From positions 2,790,001 to 2,854,000 of the forward strand of contig NZ_CP102253.1 in the NCBI RefSeq assembly GCF_025145845.1: 64,000 bases of DNA, in the 5' to 3' direction. The notes under the pieces were generated by a model. That model searched no databases, was not told the DNA's origin, and saw only the letters and a list, made by a program, of their open reading frames with translations. The DNA is from Alistipes shahii WAL 8301. Its GTDB lineage: Bacteria > Bacteroidota > Bacteroidia > Bacteroidales > Rikenellaceae. Shown here piece by piece: positions 7,800 to 17,159 of the stretch (its first letter is position 1; every line of letters starts with the position of its first letter). Made by a program: the position numbers and the translations under genes.

Positions 7800-10700
7800 A
7801 TGGTAAGAAAAATTCTACTATCGTTAATTGCCGTTTTGGGGCTTTGTGTATATGGATTCGCCCAAAACCGGCAGGTTTCCGGTAAAGTTGCCGATGCGGA
7901 GGGTAAGCCTGTCGCGGGCGCAACCGTTATGGTCGACGGCACGTCGACCGGTACGACCACGGGCACGGACGGTAAATTCACCATCGCTGCACCCGCCGAC
8001 GCTACGCTGGCGGTTTCGTTCATCGGTTACGAGACCCGGAAAGTGGCTGTTGCCGGAAAGACGCATGTCGAAGTCGTGATGCACGAAGATGCGCAGGCCA
8101 TCGAGAATGTCGTGGTGACCGCTTTCGGCACGACGACGAAAAAAGACCTTACGGGATCAATCGCCACCATCCGCGGCGAGGAGCTTGCGAAGCGTCAGGT
8201 TTCGACCGTTTCGAAAATGCTCGAAGGAGCGGTTCCCGGCGTGCAGCTGACTACGGCCACCAACCAGCCCGGTACGGACGCTGCGATCTACGTCCGCGGC
8301 GTCGGTTCGCTCAATGCGGGCACCGGCGCGCTGATCGTGCTCGACGGCTCGCCCTATCAGGGCAGCCTGTCCGACATCAACCCGGCCGACATCGAGTCGA
8401 TCTCCGTGTCGAAGGACGCCACGGCCAACTCGCTCTACGGTTCGCGCGCCGCGAACGGCGTGGTTTTCATCACGACCAAGCGCGGCAGCCTGGACAATCC
8501 CACGATCAGCGTCGACACGCGATTCGGTATCAACACCCGCGCTGTCCCCGAGTATGACATCATCACCGATCCGGGCGAATACCTCGAGGCGCAGTGGCGC
8601 ACGATGCGCGACACGAAGTGGGCGTCAAGCCCCGAAGAGGGCGGCGGTGATCTGGCTGCCGCGGCGCTCTATGCCTCGCAGGAGGTGCTGGGTGCACACG
8701 GAAATTACAACCCCTACAAATATTCGTCGACCTACCTGATCGACCCTGCGACCGGCAAACTCGACCCGTCGGCCCGGCGCATGTACAGCGAGCGCCTGCA
8801 GGACGAACTCTTCAAGACCGGATTCCGTAACGAGACGAACGTTTCGGTCAGCGGCGGGAACGAGAAGTCCGATTATTTCATCTCGCTGGGTTACCTCAAG
8901 GACGAATCCTATGTGATCGAATCGGATTTCGAGCGTTACAGCGCCCGTGTGAACGTCAACACCAAGCTCCGCAAGTGGATCAAGGTGGGCGCCAACCTCT
9001 CCTATGCCCACACGGTGCAGAACAACATTCTGGAGGGCAGCAGCCTCGCTTCGTCGGCGTTCGCCACGGCGCGTTCGTGGGAGCCGGTTTTTCCGGTCTA
9101 CGCCCGCGATGCCGAGGGGAAAATCAAGTATGACGAAAACGGCGACAAGGTTTACGACCTGGGTACGGGGCAGACCGACGGCACGACGACCCGTCCCGGA
9201 ACCTCGGGTCAGAACATCATCGCCATGCTGAAGATGGACACGCGCGACATCAAACGCAACAACTTGCAGGGCCGCGCTTACGGGGAGATCTATTTCCTGC
9301 GCGACTTCACCTTCACCTCGAGCATGTCGCTGGGCTATCGCGCCTCCGACGAACTGCTGTTCTATAACCCCACGATCGGCGCCGGACGCGGTTCCAAGGG
9401 CCGGATCAACAAAAAGTCTACGGACGTTTACGATCTGAACCTGATCCAGATGCTCAATTACAAAAAATCCGTCGGACGCCACAATATCAATGCGCTGATC
9501 GGACATGAGTACAACAGCTGGGTGCGCGATTACGCCGAGGTCGAGAAGACGAACATTTACGATCCCAAGAATCCGCAGCTGAACAACGCCGGCGAGATGG
9601 GGTCGATCAACGGCTATCAGGACGTGCTGCGCATTCAGGGTTTCTTCGGCAAACTGGAGTACAACTACGACAACCGTTATTATTTCTCGGGCGGTATCCG
9701 CCGCGACGGAACCTCGCGTTTCAAATACAATCCCTGGGGCACGTTCTGGTCCGTCGGCGCTTCGTGGCGCATCGGAGCCGAGAAGTTCATGGAGAGTACG
9801 CACAGCTGGCTTTCGGAGCTGAAACTCCGCGCCACGTACGGTACGCAGGGTAACGAGGACCTGGCCAACTACTATCCCTATACCGACCAGTATACGGTTA
9901 CCATTTCCGAAGGCAAGCTGGGTACGGAGATCTATTACTACGGCAATCCCGATCTGACGTGGGAGAAGCAGAAGACGTTCGATCTGGGTCTGGACGTGGG
10001 TCTGCTGAACGACCGCATCAACCTGACGATGGACTACTTCATCCGCGTGTCGGACGGTCTGCTCTTCAAGCGTACGAAGGATATTTCGACGGGCCGCGCC
10101 TACGACTGGTACAACGTCGGCAAACTGCGCAATTCGGGCTTCGAATTCGACTTGAACGTCAAGCTCATCCAGAAAAAGGACTGGTACTGGGACATGTCGG
10201 TCAACGGTTACACCTATGCCAACAAGATGCTCAACCTGCCCGACGAGTACAAAGTCTCGGGCATGCCCAACGGCAACCAGCGCATTTACGAAGGCAAGGA
10301 CATCTACCGCTGGGAGATGCGGCAGTTCGCAGGTCTGGATGAGAAGGGCAACTCGCTTTGGTACATGGATCAGGATATTCTGGACGACGCCGGCAACGTT
10401 GTCGGCGTGGAAAAAGTCACGACCGGCGATGCTACCGAGGCCACGCAGTACCTGCTGGAGAAGAGCGCGCTTCCCGATTTCACGGGCGGCCTGAACACCA
10501 CGCTGCGTTGGAAGAGCCTCGACCTGACGATTATGACCAACTTCCAGTTCGGCGGCTACGGCTACGATTACGACTTCTCGGCGTTCAGCAGTGCGAATTT
10601 CCCGATGAACCGTCTGAAGAACTATGCCGACGCCTGGAATCCGGAGACCGGGAAAGGTTCGGCGCCGATCTGGAACACGAACGACTCGAACATCAACGCT

Positions 10701-10976
10701 TCGTCGGATCGTTTCCTGATCAGCAAAACCTACTTCAACCTGCGCAACATCACGCTGGGCTACACCTTCCCGGCGAACTGGATGAGCAAGATCGGCATCA
10801 AGAGCGTTCGCGTGTACTTCGCCTGCGACAACGTCTTCTTCGCATCGAAGCGCAAGGGCTACGATCCCCGTACGAGCATGGGCGGTCAGGGCGCGACGGT
10901 CGCTTTGAACAGCGTGGACGGTACGTATTATTCGCCGATCCGCACCACTTCGGTAGGTCTCAATATTAACTTCTAA
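7800..10976 (+). CDS. SusC-like TonB-dependent receptor without STN domain
   Basis: This is a 1058-residue outer-membrane importer. It has a signal peptide (1-21, ending GFAQ), a carboxypeptidase-D-like regulatory domain (about 24-100, VSGKVADAEGKPVAGATV), a plug with the SusC signature (about 110-235, LYGSRAANGVVFITTKRG) and a beta-barrel ending TTSVGLNINF. There is no STN domain, in line with a constitutive-type promoter at 7725-7756. The SusD-like gene follows after 14 bases. The substrate is unknown; no glycosidase or peptidase gene is near. Confidence 0.94.
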   Translation: MVRKILLSLIAVLGLCVYGFAQNRQVSGKVADAEGKPVAGATVMVDGTSTGTTTGTDGKFTIAAPADATLAVSFIGYETRKVAVAGKTHVEVVMHEDAQAIENVVVTAFGTTTKKDLTGSIATIRGEELAKRQVSTVSKMLEGAVPGVQLTTATNQPGTDAAIYVRGVGSLNAGTGALIVLDGSPYQGSLSDINPADIESISVSKDATANSLYGSRAANGVVFITTKRGSLDNPTISVDTRFGINTRAVPEYDIITDPGEYLEAQWRTMRDTKWASSPEEGGGDLAAAALYASQEVLGAHGNYNPYKYSSTYLIDPATGKLDPSARRMYSERLQDELFKTGFRNETNVSVSGGNEKSDYFISLGYLKDESYVIESDFERYSARVNVNTKLRKWIKVGANLSYAHTVQNNILEGSSLASSAFATARSWEPVFPVYARDAEGKIKYDENGDKVYDLGTGQTDGTTTRPGTSGQNIIAMLKMDTRDIKRNNLQGRAYGEIYFLRDFTFTSSMSLGYRASDELLFYNPTIGAGRGSKGRINKKSTDVYDLNLIQMLNYKKSVGRHNINALIGHEYNSWVRDYAEVEKTNIYDPKNPQLNNAGEMGSINGYQDVLRIQGFFGKLEYNYDNRYYFSGGIRRDGTSRFKYNPWGTFWSVGASWRIGAEKFMESTHSWLSELKLRATYGTQGNEDLANYYPYTDQYTVTISEGKLGTEIYYYGNPDLTWEKQKTFDLGLDVGLLNDRINLTMDYFIRVSDGLLFKRTKDISTGRAYDWYNVGKLRNSGFEFDLNVKLIQKKDWYWDMSVNGYTYANKMLNLPDEYKVSGMPNGNQRIYEGKDIYRWEMRQFAGLDEKGNSLWYMDQDILDDAGNVVGVEKVTTGDATEATQYLLEKSALPDFTGGLNTTLRWKSLDLTIMTNFQFGGYGYDYDFSAFSSANFPMNRLKNYADAWNPETGKGSAPIWNTNDSNINASSDRFLISKTYFNLRNITLGYTFPANWMSKIGIKSVRVYFACDNVFFASKRKGYDPRTSMGGQGATVALNSVDGTYYSPIRTTSVGLNINF

Positions 10977-10990
10977 GCAGCGACATTGAT

Positions 10991-12571
10991 ATGAAAAAAA
11001 TACTGATATTTTTAATGAGCGCGGCAGTTGCGGTATCCTGCAGCGACGATATCTTCGACGTGGACCCTTCGGGAAAAGTCTCTTCGGAGACCCGTGACGA
11101 GGTGGCCAAGGAGGACCCGGACAAGGTGCTTCAGGGTATCGAGGCGTCCATTTACACCCACTATGCCACCTATTACAAGAACGATCTTCAGTGGCTGACC
11201 GGTTTCAAAGGGTTCGAACTTGCGTTCGGCATGACCGGGCAGGACATGACCCTGCTGCTGCAACACAGCATGAACCTTTACATGTATATCAACGACTACT
11301 GGCAGGAGGAGTATACGCCGACTTTCAACGTGTGGAACATGTTCTACATTCCGATCGCCACGGCCAATGAGATTCTCGCGACGGCGACCCTCGACGCTTC
11401 CGCCGAGTCGGAGACGATGAAGGCCTACCGCGCCCGTGCGCTGACCTCCCGCGCGTTCGGCTACTACCACCTGATCAACGTGTACCAGTATCCCTACTCG
11501 GCGGCGAACAAGGACCTTCCGGGCGTGCCTCTGGCCACCGAGGAGACCCTCGGCCAGAATCTGCCGCGCGCCACGATGGAGCAGGTCTACAAACGCATTA
11601 CCGACGACCTGGACGAAGCGCTGCGTATTTTCGAGGAGATCGGATACGACGACACCGGTTCCCGGACCGATTTCGACGCCAGCGTGGCCGCCATTCTGCG
11701 CGCCCGTGTCGCATTGGTCATGGAGGACTGGGGGAAAGCCGTCTCGCTGGCCGACGATATTCTGGCCAAATACACGCTCGTCTCCAAGGAGAACTACAAC
11801 AGCGGCTTCAACCGTATCGAGAACGTTCCGAGTCTGATCTTCGGCTTCAAGATGACGGCCGACAACTGCCAGACATGGGCTACCTGGTGTTCGCAGATGG
11901 ACCCCTACATGAGCGGTTATGCGGGTATGTGGGCCGAGCGTCCGATCCACTCCTACCTCTATGCGCGTCTGAATCCGACCGACGTGCGTCGCGGCTGGTG
12001 GCTCAACAAGACGGACAATCCGGACCCGGACGCTGCGACGAGCGGTTATGCCTGCCTCCTGCCTTCCAACCTGCCCAATACGCTTGCTTCGGGCGTGAAA
12101 GCGCGTTCGGAGTACGTCTCGGTCAAGTTCCGCAGTTACAACGGCGACTGGAACAATACCGATCTGATCTATATGCGCGCCGAAGAGGCCGTCTTCATCA
12201 AGGCTGAAGCCGAGGCGCACAGCAACATCGCCGCGGCCAAGAAGACGCTCAAGGATTACGTGACGACCTACCGCGATCCGGGTTATGACATCACGGCCGC
12301 TTCGCTCGACGATGTCGTCGAGGAGATCATTCTTCAGAAACGTATCGAGATGTGGATGGAGGGCGCTCTGGAGTGGCTCGACCGCCGGCGTTTGAATATG
12401 CCGATTGATCGCCGGGACGATGCCGCGATGACGGCGGCAGGCGTTGCGAACAACCACATTTACAAAGCCATGTGGGAGCAGAACGAATCCGGTATGCGGT
12501 TCCAGCTGCCGCGTTCCGTCGTGATTGCCAACCCGGAAATCGGCGAGGCGAACCAGAATAAAACGAATTAA
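10991..12571 (+). CDS. SusD/RagB-like substrate-binding lipoprotein
   Basis: This 526-residue surface lipoprotein has a signal peptide with a lipobox ending AVSCSDD (Cys near residue 17), TPR-like helices (RARALTSRAFGYYHLINVYQ) and the C-terminal SusD motif region (ILQKRIEMWMEGALEWLDRRR). It partners the SusC-like porin encoded directly upstream and closes the operon; a clear terminator follows. The long open frame on the opposite strand is a GC-rich shadow. Confidence 0.94.
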   Translation: MKKILIFLMSAAVAVSCSDDIFDVDPSGKVSSETRDEVAKEDPDKVLQGIEASIYTHYATYYKNDLQWLTGFKGFELAFGMTGQDMTLLLQHSMNLYMYINDYWQEEYTPTFNVWNMFYIPIATANEILATATLDASAESETMKAYRARALTSRAFGYYHLINVYQYPYSAANKDLPGVPLATEETLGQNLPRATMEQVYKRITDDLDEALRIFEEIGYDDTGSRTDFDASVAAILRARVALVMEDWGKAVSLADDILAKYTLVSKENYNSGFNRIENVPSLIFGFKMTADNCQTWATWCSQMDPYMSGYAGMWAERPIHSYLYARLNPTDVRRGWWLNKTDNPDPDAATSGYACLLPSNLPNTLASGVKARSEYVSVKFRSYNGDWNNTDLIYMRAEEAVFIKAEAEAHSNIAAAKKTLKDYVTTYRDPGYDITAASLDDVVEEIILQKRIEMWMEGALEWLDRRRLNMPIDRRDDAAMTAAGVANNHIYKAMWEQNESGMRFQLPRSVVIANPEIGEANQNKTN

Positions 12572-12594
12572 GCGTCTCTGTATCATGCCTGTCA

Positions 12595-12627
12595 AGTCCG
12601 CTGTCCGTTTGGGTAGCGGACTTTTTT
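12595..12627 (+). terminator. Rho-independent terminator of the SusC/SusD operon
   Basis: AGTCCGCT (12595-12602) pairs with AGCGGACT (12615-12622) around a 12-base loop and is followed by a run of six T. Confidence 0.85.
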
Positions 12628-12694
12628 CTGATTTCCGGGTCGGTAGTTTTTTTGCCAGGCCGGGAAAAATTTACCGACAAAATTGCATGAGGCA

Positions 12695-12725
12695 TTTGCA
12701 GTATTAAATTTTTTGCTTATCTTTG
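12695..12725 (+). promoter_or_regulatory. Promoter of the first tRNA-Phe gene
   Basis: TTTG (12695-12698), 19 bases, then TATCTTTG (12718-12725) is a close match to the Bacteroidota consensus, 37 bases before the tRNA. Confidence 0.8.
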
Positions 12726-12762
12726 CACCACGATAACAGGGAATACCCCGTTTTTCGCGGAT

Positions 12763-12835
12763 GGTGCCATAGCTCAGTTGGTAGAGCAAAGGACTGAAAA
12801 TCCTTGTGTCACTGGTTCGATTCCCGTTGGCACCA
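12763..12835 (+). tRNA. tRNA-Phe (GAA), copy 1, attachment site of element A
   Basis: This is a 73-base cloverleaf: acceptor GGTGCCA/TGGCACC, D-arm GCTC/GAGC, anticodon loop CTGAAAA (anticodon GAA), T-arm ACTGG-TTCGATT-CCCGT, discriminator A, CCA not encoded. The T-stem has one mismatch (51 T against 63 C). The integrase gene of element A starts 105 bases downstream, so the 3' end of this copy was probably supplied by that element. The first 48 bases, plus four upstream, are identical to the second tRNA-Phe at 23446. Confidence 0.95.
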
Positions 12836-12846
12836 CGAAGAAAATC

Positions 12847-12880
12847 AACCACTTACAGCAATGTAGGTGGTTTTTCTTTT
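12847..12880 (+). terminator. Terminator after tRNA-Phe copy 1
   Basis: AACCAC and GTGGTT arms (12847-12872) are followed by a T-rich tract to 12880. Confidence 0.75.
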
Positions 12881-12916
12881 GTCTTTTTCGTAGCGGTTTT
12901 ATGCACGTTTGAACAG

Positions 12917-12940
12917 GTTGTTTAAACCGTTGTTTAAACC
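12917..12940 (+). repeat. Exact 12-bp tandem repeat abutting the integrase start codon
   Basis: GTTGTTTAAACC occurs twice without a gap (12917-12928, 12929-12940) and ends at the base before the ATG of integrase A. A degenerate version precedes the related integrase at 56475, and a copy without the gene lies at 23348-23370. A translational or transcriptional operator is likely. Confidence 0.8.
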
Positions 12941-14140
12941 ATGAGTGCCACAATCGAGGTTGTTTGCTACAAGTCCAAAGTATTGGCTAACAATGAATCA
13001 CCACTAATGTTACGAATCACGAAAGACCGTAAGTTAAAATATTCCAGTATCGGTGTTTCGGTCAATCCTGCATTGTGGGATTTCGAGAAAAACAGACCAC
13101 GTAGAAATTGCCCTAATCGGTTGCATATCGAACGCCTTATTGCAGATAAAATAGATGCCTATCGTGCAAAGATGATTGAATTGCAGGCCGAGAAAAAAGA
13201 GTTTACCGCAACATCGTTACATGAAAGAGTTGCAGATAAGACTACTAAACGCACCGTTGGCGAGGTGTTCCAATCTCAAATCGAGAACTTGAAACAAACG
13301 GGGCGAACGGGCTATGCGTTATCGCACAGAGAGGTCTACAATTCCTTGCTGAAATTCAACGGGCATCTGAACATATATTTTTCAGACATCGACACGGTTT
13401 GGCTGAAACGCTATGAAACATGGTTGCGGGGACAGGGCTTTTCAGAAAACACAATAGGCCGTCGATTCCGTACTTTACGAGCAGTCTATAATGTAGCCAT
13501 AGAGGAAAAGTGTGTGAAAGCGGAATATTACCCGTTCAAATCCTACAAGGTTTCCAAACTGCACCAAGCGACGGCAAAGCGAGCAATAAGCAAGGCTGAC
13601 ATCATGCGGATTATCGAATACCGTTGTGATGATTTCTACAAGCAATTTGCAGTCGATTTGTTTGCGTTCGGTTACTTCATGGGTGGAATCAATTTCGTGG
13701 ATATAGCCTACCTTAAAATGGATAATATCGTGGACGGGCGACTAATCTACACACGACGAAAAACGCATAAGTTGATAAGGCTACCTTTACAGCCCAAAGC
13801 ACAGGAGATTATAGAGCGTTACCAACAAGACGGTGCGCTCTTTTTGTTTCCAATCCTTTCTGCTTTTCATAAGACCGAGCAACAGCAACGCAATCGAGTT
13901 CATAAAGTCATTTCCAAAGTGAATGAACGATTGAAAGAGGTAGGGAAAGAATTGGAAATACCTATCGACTTAACAACCTATGTTTCACGGCATAGCTTTG
14001 CTACCGTATTGAAACGTGAGGGAGTTAGCACGTCAATAATATGTGAATCGCTGGGGCATAGTTCTGAAAAGGTAACGCAAATCTATTTGGATAGTTTCGA
14101 GAACAGCCAAATCGACGCAGCTATGCAACATCTATTGTAA
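12941..14140 (+). CDS. Tyrosine integrase of element A
   Basis: This 399-residue tyrosine recombinase has an N-terminal arm-binding domain (TIEVVCYKSKVLANNESP), a SAM-like core-binding domain at about 105-200 and a catalytic domain with SRHSFATVLKREG and LGHSSEKVTQIYLDSF, the nucleophilic Tyr being in IYLDSF. The first catalytic box reads FMGGINFVDI without the usual Arg. It lies directly downstream of tRNA-Phe, which marks it as the integrase of the element inserted there. It is clearly related along its whole length to the integrase at 56475. AT-rich codon use contrasts with the chromosomal genes to the left. Confidence 0.92.
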   Translation: MSATIEVVCYKSKVLANNESPLMLRITKDRKLKYSSIGVSVNPALWDFEKNRPRRNCPNRLHIERLIADKIDAYRAKMIELQAEKKEFTATSLHERVADKTTKRTVGEVFQSQIENLKQTGRTGYALSHREVYNSLLKFNGHLNIYFSDIDTVWLKRYETWLRGQGFSENTIGRRFRTLRAVYNVAIEEKCVKAEYYPFKSYKVSKLHQATAKRAISKADIMRIIEYRCDDFYKQFAVDLFAFGYFMGGINFVDIAYLKMDNIVDGRLIYTRRKTHKLIRLPLQPKAQEIIERYQQDGALFLFPILSAFHKTEQQQRNRVHKVISKVNERLKEVGKELEIPIDLTTYVSRHSFATVLKREGVSTSIICESLGHSSEKVTQIYLDSFENSQIDAAMQHLL

Positions 14141-14207
14141 AGGCAAAAAGGAGGTCGGGAACCAATAAATAATCCCGACCTCCACAATCCTTACACAGTT
14201 GTTATTT

Positions 14208-15047
14208 TTAACCGAGATACTGGGTCAGCATATCCATAATCAACTGCTCCCGTGCCATACCTTCTGTTTTGTGAGGATTCATAATCTGGTCTGCTTGGTC
14301 GCGCGTGAGGTCGTTTATCTTCCGCTCCATTTCCGCCGTGAACACCTCGAAATCTTCATCGGGTTTCCATTGCTTAGTGATAAAGTCGATTAAATACCTG
14401 TTCATAAGGAATTTATCCTTAAATTTCCCTTGTGCGGCCTTAAACCATCTTATACTGGAACGAAACCAAGTTTTATCCTCAAAGATTTCAGGCAGTTTTT
14501 TCGTGTTCAGACACTCCACCAAGTCTTTTGCTTGCAGGGATTTCTTGCCGAAGCACCATAACGAAATCGTGGAGAGGGGACAAGCCTTGCCGTGCAGGAA
14601 CATGGCGAAATCGAATACCTCGTTGTCTTCTTTGAGCATCATGGCAGGTGCGGCCATGTAATCAGACTTTTTCCAAACGGTGGTGCAGATGTTCATTTGC
14701 GCTATGACCTCTGTAATGGATAATTCAGCATTGAGCGGTTCACAAATCACAAGGTCATCCAAATTCAACTTCAAATTCTGATAAGCCATCAATCGGTGCT
14801 GACCGTCCAATACGGCGTAATACTTTCCTGCATCCTCGTTGGGGATTTCTCTCCCTTGCAAATCCATCAGACGACCGCCCATCTGAATTACCTTTTCTCC
14901 ATCGGTTACCGTGATAGGGGTTAGCTGCCCATAGGCTTTCATGGATTTCTCTTTTTGTTTCACGGTTCTGACGTTTACAGGCCGATTGCCTTTGACAAAT
15001 GCAAAGTGACGATTGGCGTCATCTACTGAAATTACCATCTTTTTCAT
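14208..15047 (-). CDS. ParB/Srx-fold (DGQHR-type) protein
   Basis: This 279-residue protein carries a ParB-like N-terminal nuclease/CTPase fold: a partner-site motif near residue 25 and DGQHRLMAYQNL at about 82-93. The C-terminal part is helical and lacks an obvious ParB helix-turn-helix. Such proteins are common on plasmids and integrative elements, where some partition DNA and some nick it. It is convergent with integrase A (67 bases apart) and divergent from the origin-like region beyond 15050. Role in this element is inferred only. Confidence 0.75.
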   Translation of the reverse strand: MKKMVISVDDANRHFAFVKGNRPVNVRTVKQKEKSMKAYGQLTPITVTDGEKVIQMGGRLMDLQGREIPNEDAGKYYAVLDGQHRLMAYQNLKLNLDDLVICEPLNAELSITEVIAQMNICTTVWKKSDYMAAPAMMLKEDNEVFDFAMFLHGKACPLSTISLWCFGKKSLQAKDLVECLNTKKLPEIFEDKTWFRSSIRWFKAAQGKFKDKFLMNRYLIDFITKQWKPDEDFEVFTAEMERKINDLTRDQADQIMNPHKTEGMAREQLIMDMLTQYLG

Positions 15048-15363
15048 GGCTTTTACATACTCTGTCCTTTATGCAGAGGGGCTGATAATGACTGCAATCC
15101 CTGCCCGAAGATTGCAGACCGCAAAGAACATCCTTACGGCAGGACAAAGGTCTGAATAAAATGGAATCGTTATATCCTCTTAAATAGCGAGTTATCGACG
15201 ATGCACAGGCTTGTTCAGATTATATAGCAAAAATATTTATCAAATTACTTGACTTTTGGTTAAATATTTTATATCTTTGCAAAGCAATCCAGCAAAGAAT
15301 CCCACACTACAAATTGAGCAGTTCTTATAAGGGCAGATTTCGTCTGCCTTTTCTTTGCGTTAT

Positions 15364-15790
15364 GTTACCACATTTTTTGAGTGCGAAATGAACATTCCCT
15401 TTAATAAGATAGTTTCAGAATCAAAAAATATGGAATCATTAAAAAGTGCATTCATTAAAAACAGCCACTTTTAATGACACATCGTGTAAGAGTGAGAACA
15501 ATTTATTCATGCAAAAAACTTTTCATCGAAAAAACGATGCACGATTTTTTACGATAATTTTTTTCTCACAACTCGTGTGATGAAAAACTTTTTTTGCCTG
15601 TTTTTTTATTCACGCATTTTTGCGTGTAAAAAAATATCGCTGAAAAAAGTATTCATCTTACTTGGTTGATGAATCTATTTTTCGTGATTGAAACTGTTCT
15701 TCATTTATCGGTTACCACATTTTTTGAGTGTGAAATGAAGATTTCCTATAAAGAATGTATTTCAGAATCAGAAAATATGGAAGATTCCAA
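15364..15790 (+). repeat. Two copies of a ~75-base direct repeat in an AT-rich, origin-like region
   Basis: Bases from about 15364 to 15437 recur at about 15711-15784. They share GTTACCACATTTTTTGAGTG, then GAAATGAA, a TTTCAGAATCA block and AAATATGGAA. Between them is very AT-rich DNA with a long hairpin (15601-15633, CACGCA/TGCGTG arms with T and A flanks) and ATTCATC/GATGAAT arms at 15649-15673. No gene is seen from 15050 to 16055. With the iterons and the replication-type gene that follow, this looks like a replication origin or control region. Confidence 0.6.
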
Positions 15791-15828
15791 TTAAAGAGAT
15801 AGTAGGTTTTACGATAACGGATAGCAGT

Positions 15829-15870
15829 TGCTCAAAACTGTCCTATGCAAACTGCTCAAAAGTGTCCTAT
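15829..15870 (+). repeat. Iteron-like pair, 24-base spacing
   Basis: TGCTCAAAACTGTCCTAT (15829-15846) and TGCTCAAAAGTGTCCTAT (15853-15870) differ at one base and are spaced 24 bases start to start. They lie about 190 bases upstream of the two-winged-helix gene, the usual position of iterons bound by a plasmid replication initiator. Confidence 0.65.
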
Positions 15871-16055
15871 ATATACATTACCTACTTATACACTACCTAT
15901 TAAAGTCGTACCGACCATGTACTATCACATCAAAGACCGCAGGTGATTCGATAATCGTAAACAGGCCAAAGACCATTACGGCATTGCCTGCTTCCGAAAA
16001 CTGCTACACTTAAAAGAAATCATATTTACGAACAATCAAAATTCCATTGCTAACG

Positions 16056-16919
16056 ATGAATTATACAGTAATCCCCAAATCAATCGTGAACTTTCAGACG
16101 GGCAACAGTAAGCCTATTGATATTTACGTGTGAGCAACCATTAAATATTGCTCCAATCACAAGACGAATATTTCCCATGTAACAGAGGAAAAGCTATCCT
16201 TACTGACAGGATTGGATGAACGAACCATACGACGGAACATTAAACGCTTAAAGGATACAGGTTATCTGACCGTGCAGACTACCGTTAAAGAAGATGCAGA
16301 CAGAGGTTTTATAAAGCGAAATACCTACTTTATAAAGCCAGCTATTAAAGACTATTTCTTTTTGGATAGCAGTTTCTTTAAGAGGAACTATCCTGCCAAG
16401 ATTGCAGGGTTTCTGCTCTTATTAAAGGCAATATGCCTTAATAATACCGATACCGTCCAATGAAGTATATCCCAAATTGCAAAGGCTATCGGATTATCGA
16501 GAAATACGACAACTGCCCTTATTAAAGAGTGCCAACAATTAGGACTTATTAAGGCCATAGAGAAAGGTTATGAACTGGCGGCAGGCTGTTTTATCAACTC
16601 CTCTGTTAAAAAGACGGATGCAGGGATTTATAAGGAGATATGCGAGTTCTGCAAGATAAAAGGTGTTGCCGTTCCCAAGTGGGATAAACGAGCGATGTCC
16701 GTACTGCTTACCAAGTATAATGTAATAGGCTTATCGAGAACAGAGCCAATAAGCATAACCTACCAACTCAATAAACGGTGCAAGACCCTACCCGAAAAGG
16801 TATCATTGCCCTACTTTATAAAGGCTCTCGATATGCAGGAACAGTATAATGCAGTTATAGAACAGGTAGAGCAAGACAAACTCGATAAGGAGGATTTCAA
16901 AGGTTTTGCATTTGAATAG
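16056..16919 (+). pseudogene. Two-winged-helix replication-initiator-like gene with two in-frame UGA codons
   Basis: One frame of 288 codons runs from the ATG at 16056 (MNYTVIPKSIVNFQTG) to the TAG at 16917 and is interrupted only by TGA at 16131-16133 and 16461-16463. Two winged-helix segments are visible (LTGLDERTIRRNIKRLKDTG and AKAIGLSRNTTTALIKECQQ), the architecture of Rep_3-type initiators or of replication regulators. Both TGA codons fall where Trp would suit (IYV-x-ATIKYC; DTVQ-x-SISQIA), a single G-to-A change each. It may be a decayed gene, or be read through. It lies downstream of iteron-like repeats. Confidence 0.6.
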
Positions 16920-17106
16920 CAACCAGCAAATAATAATCCATATACAGCCCTCATGCTTACGCATGCAGGGCTTTTCCCATTTAATAAGAGTATGACATAT
17001 TTTGCGGACATTCGATTTATATAGACCTTTTAATTGTGTTATTCATTTTCTTTTCGCTATTAGATGGCGTGTCGTAGGCACTCGCCCAATAAAAAGAGTA
17101 ACACAT

Positions 17107-17137
17107 TTTCTTTATTTAGGATAATATTATAATTTTG
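17107..17137 (+). promoter_or_regulatory. Promoter for the three-TM/proline-tail gene cluster
   Basis: TTTC (17107-17110), 19 bases, then TAATTTTG (17130-17137) fits the Bacteroidota promoter with one mismatch in the upstream box. The start codon is 23 bases further on. Confidence 0.6.
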
Positions 17138-17159
17138 TGGATATAACAAATTGAATCCT

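Noticed and set aside
11012..12595. A 527-codon minus-strand open frame
   Set aside because: It mirrors the SusD-like gene, which has a lipobox and SusD motifs; the antisense product has no family features.
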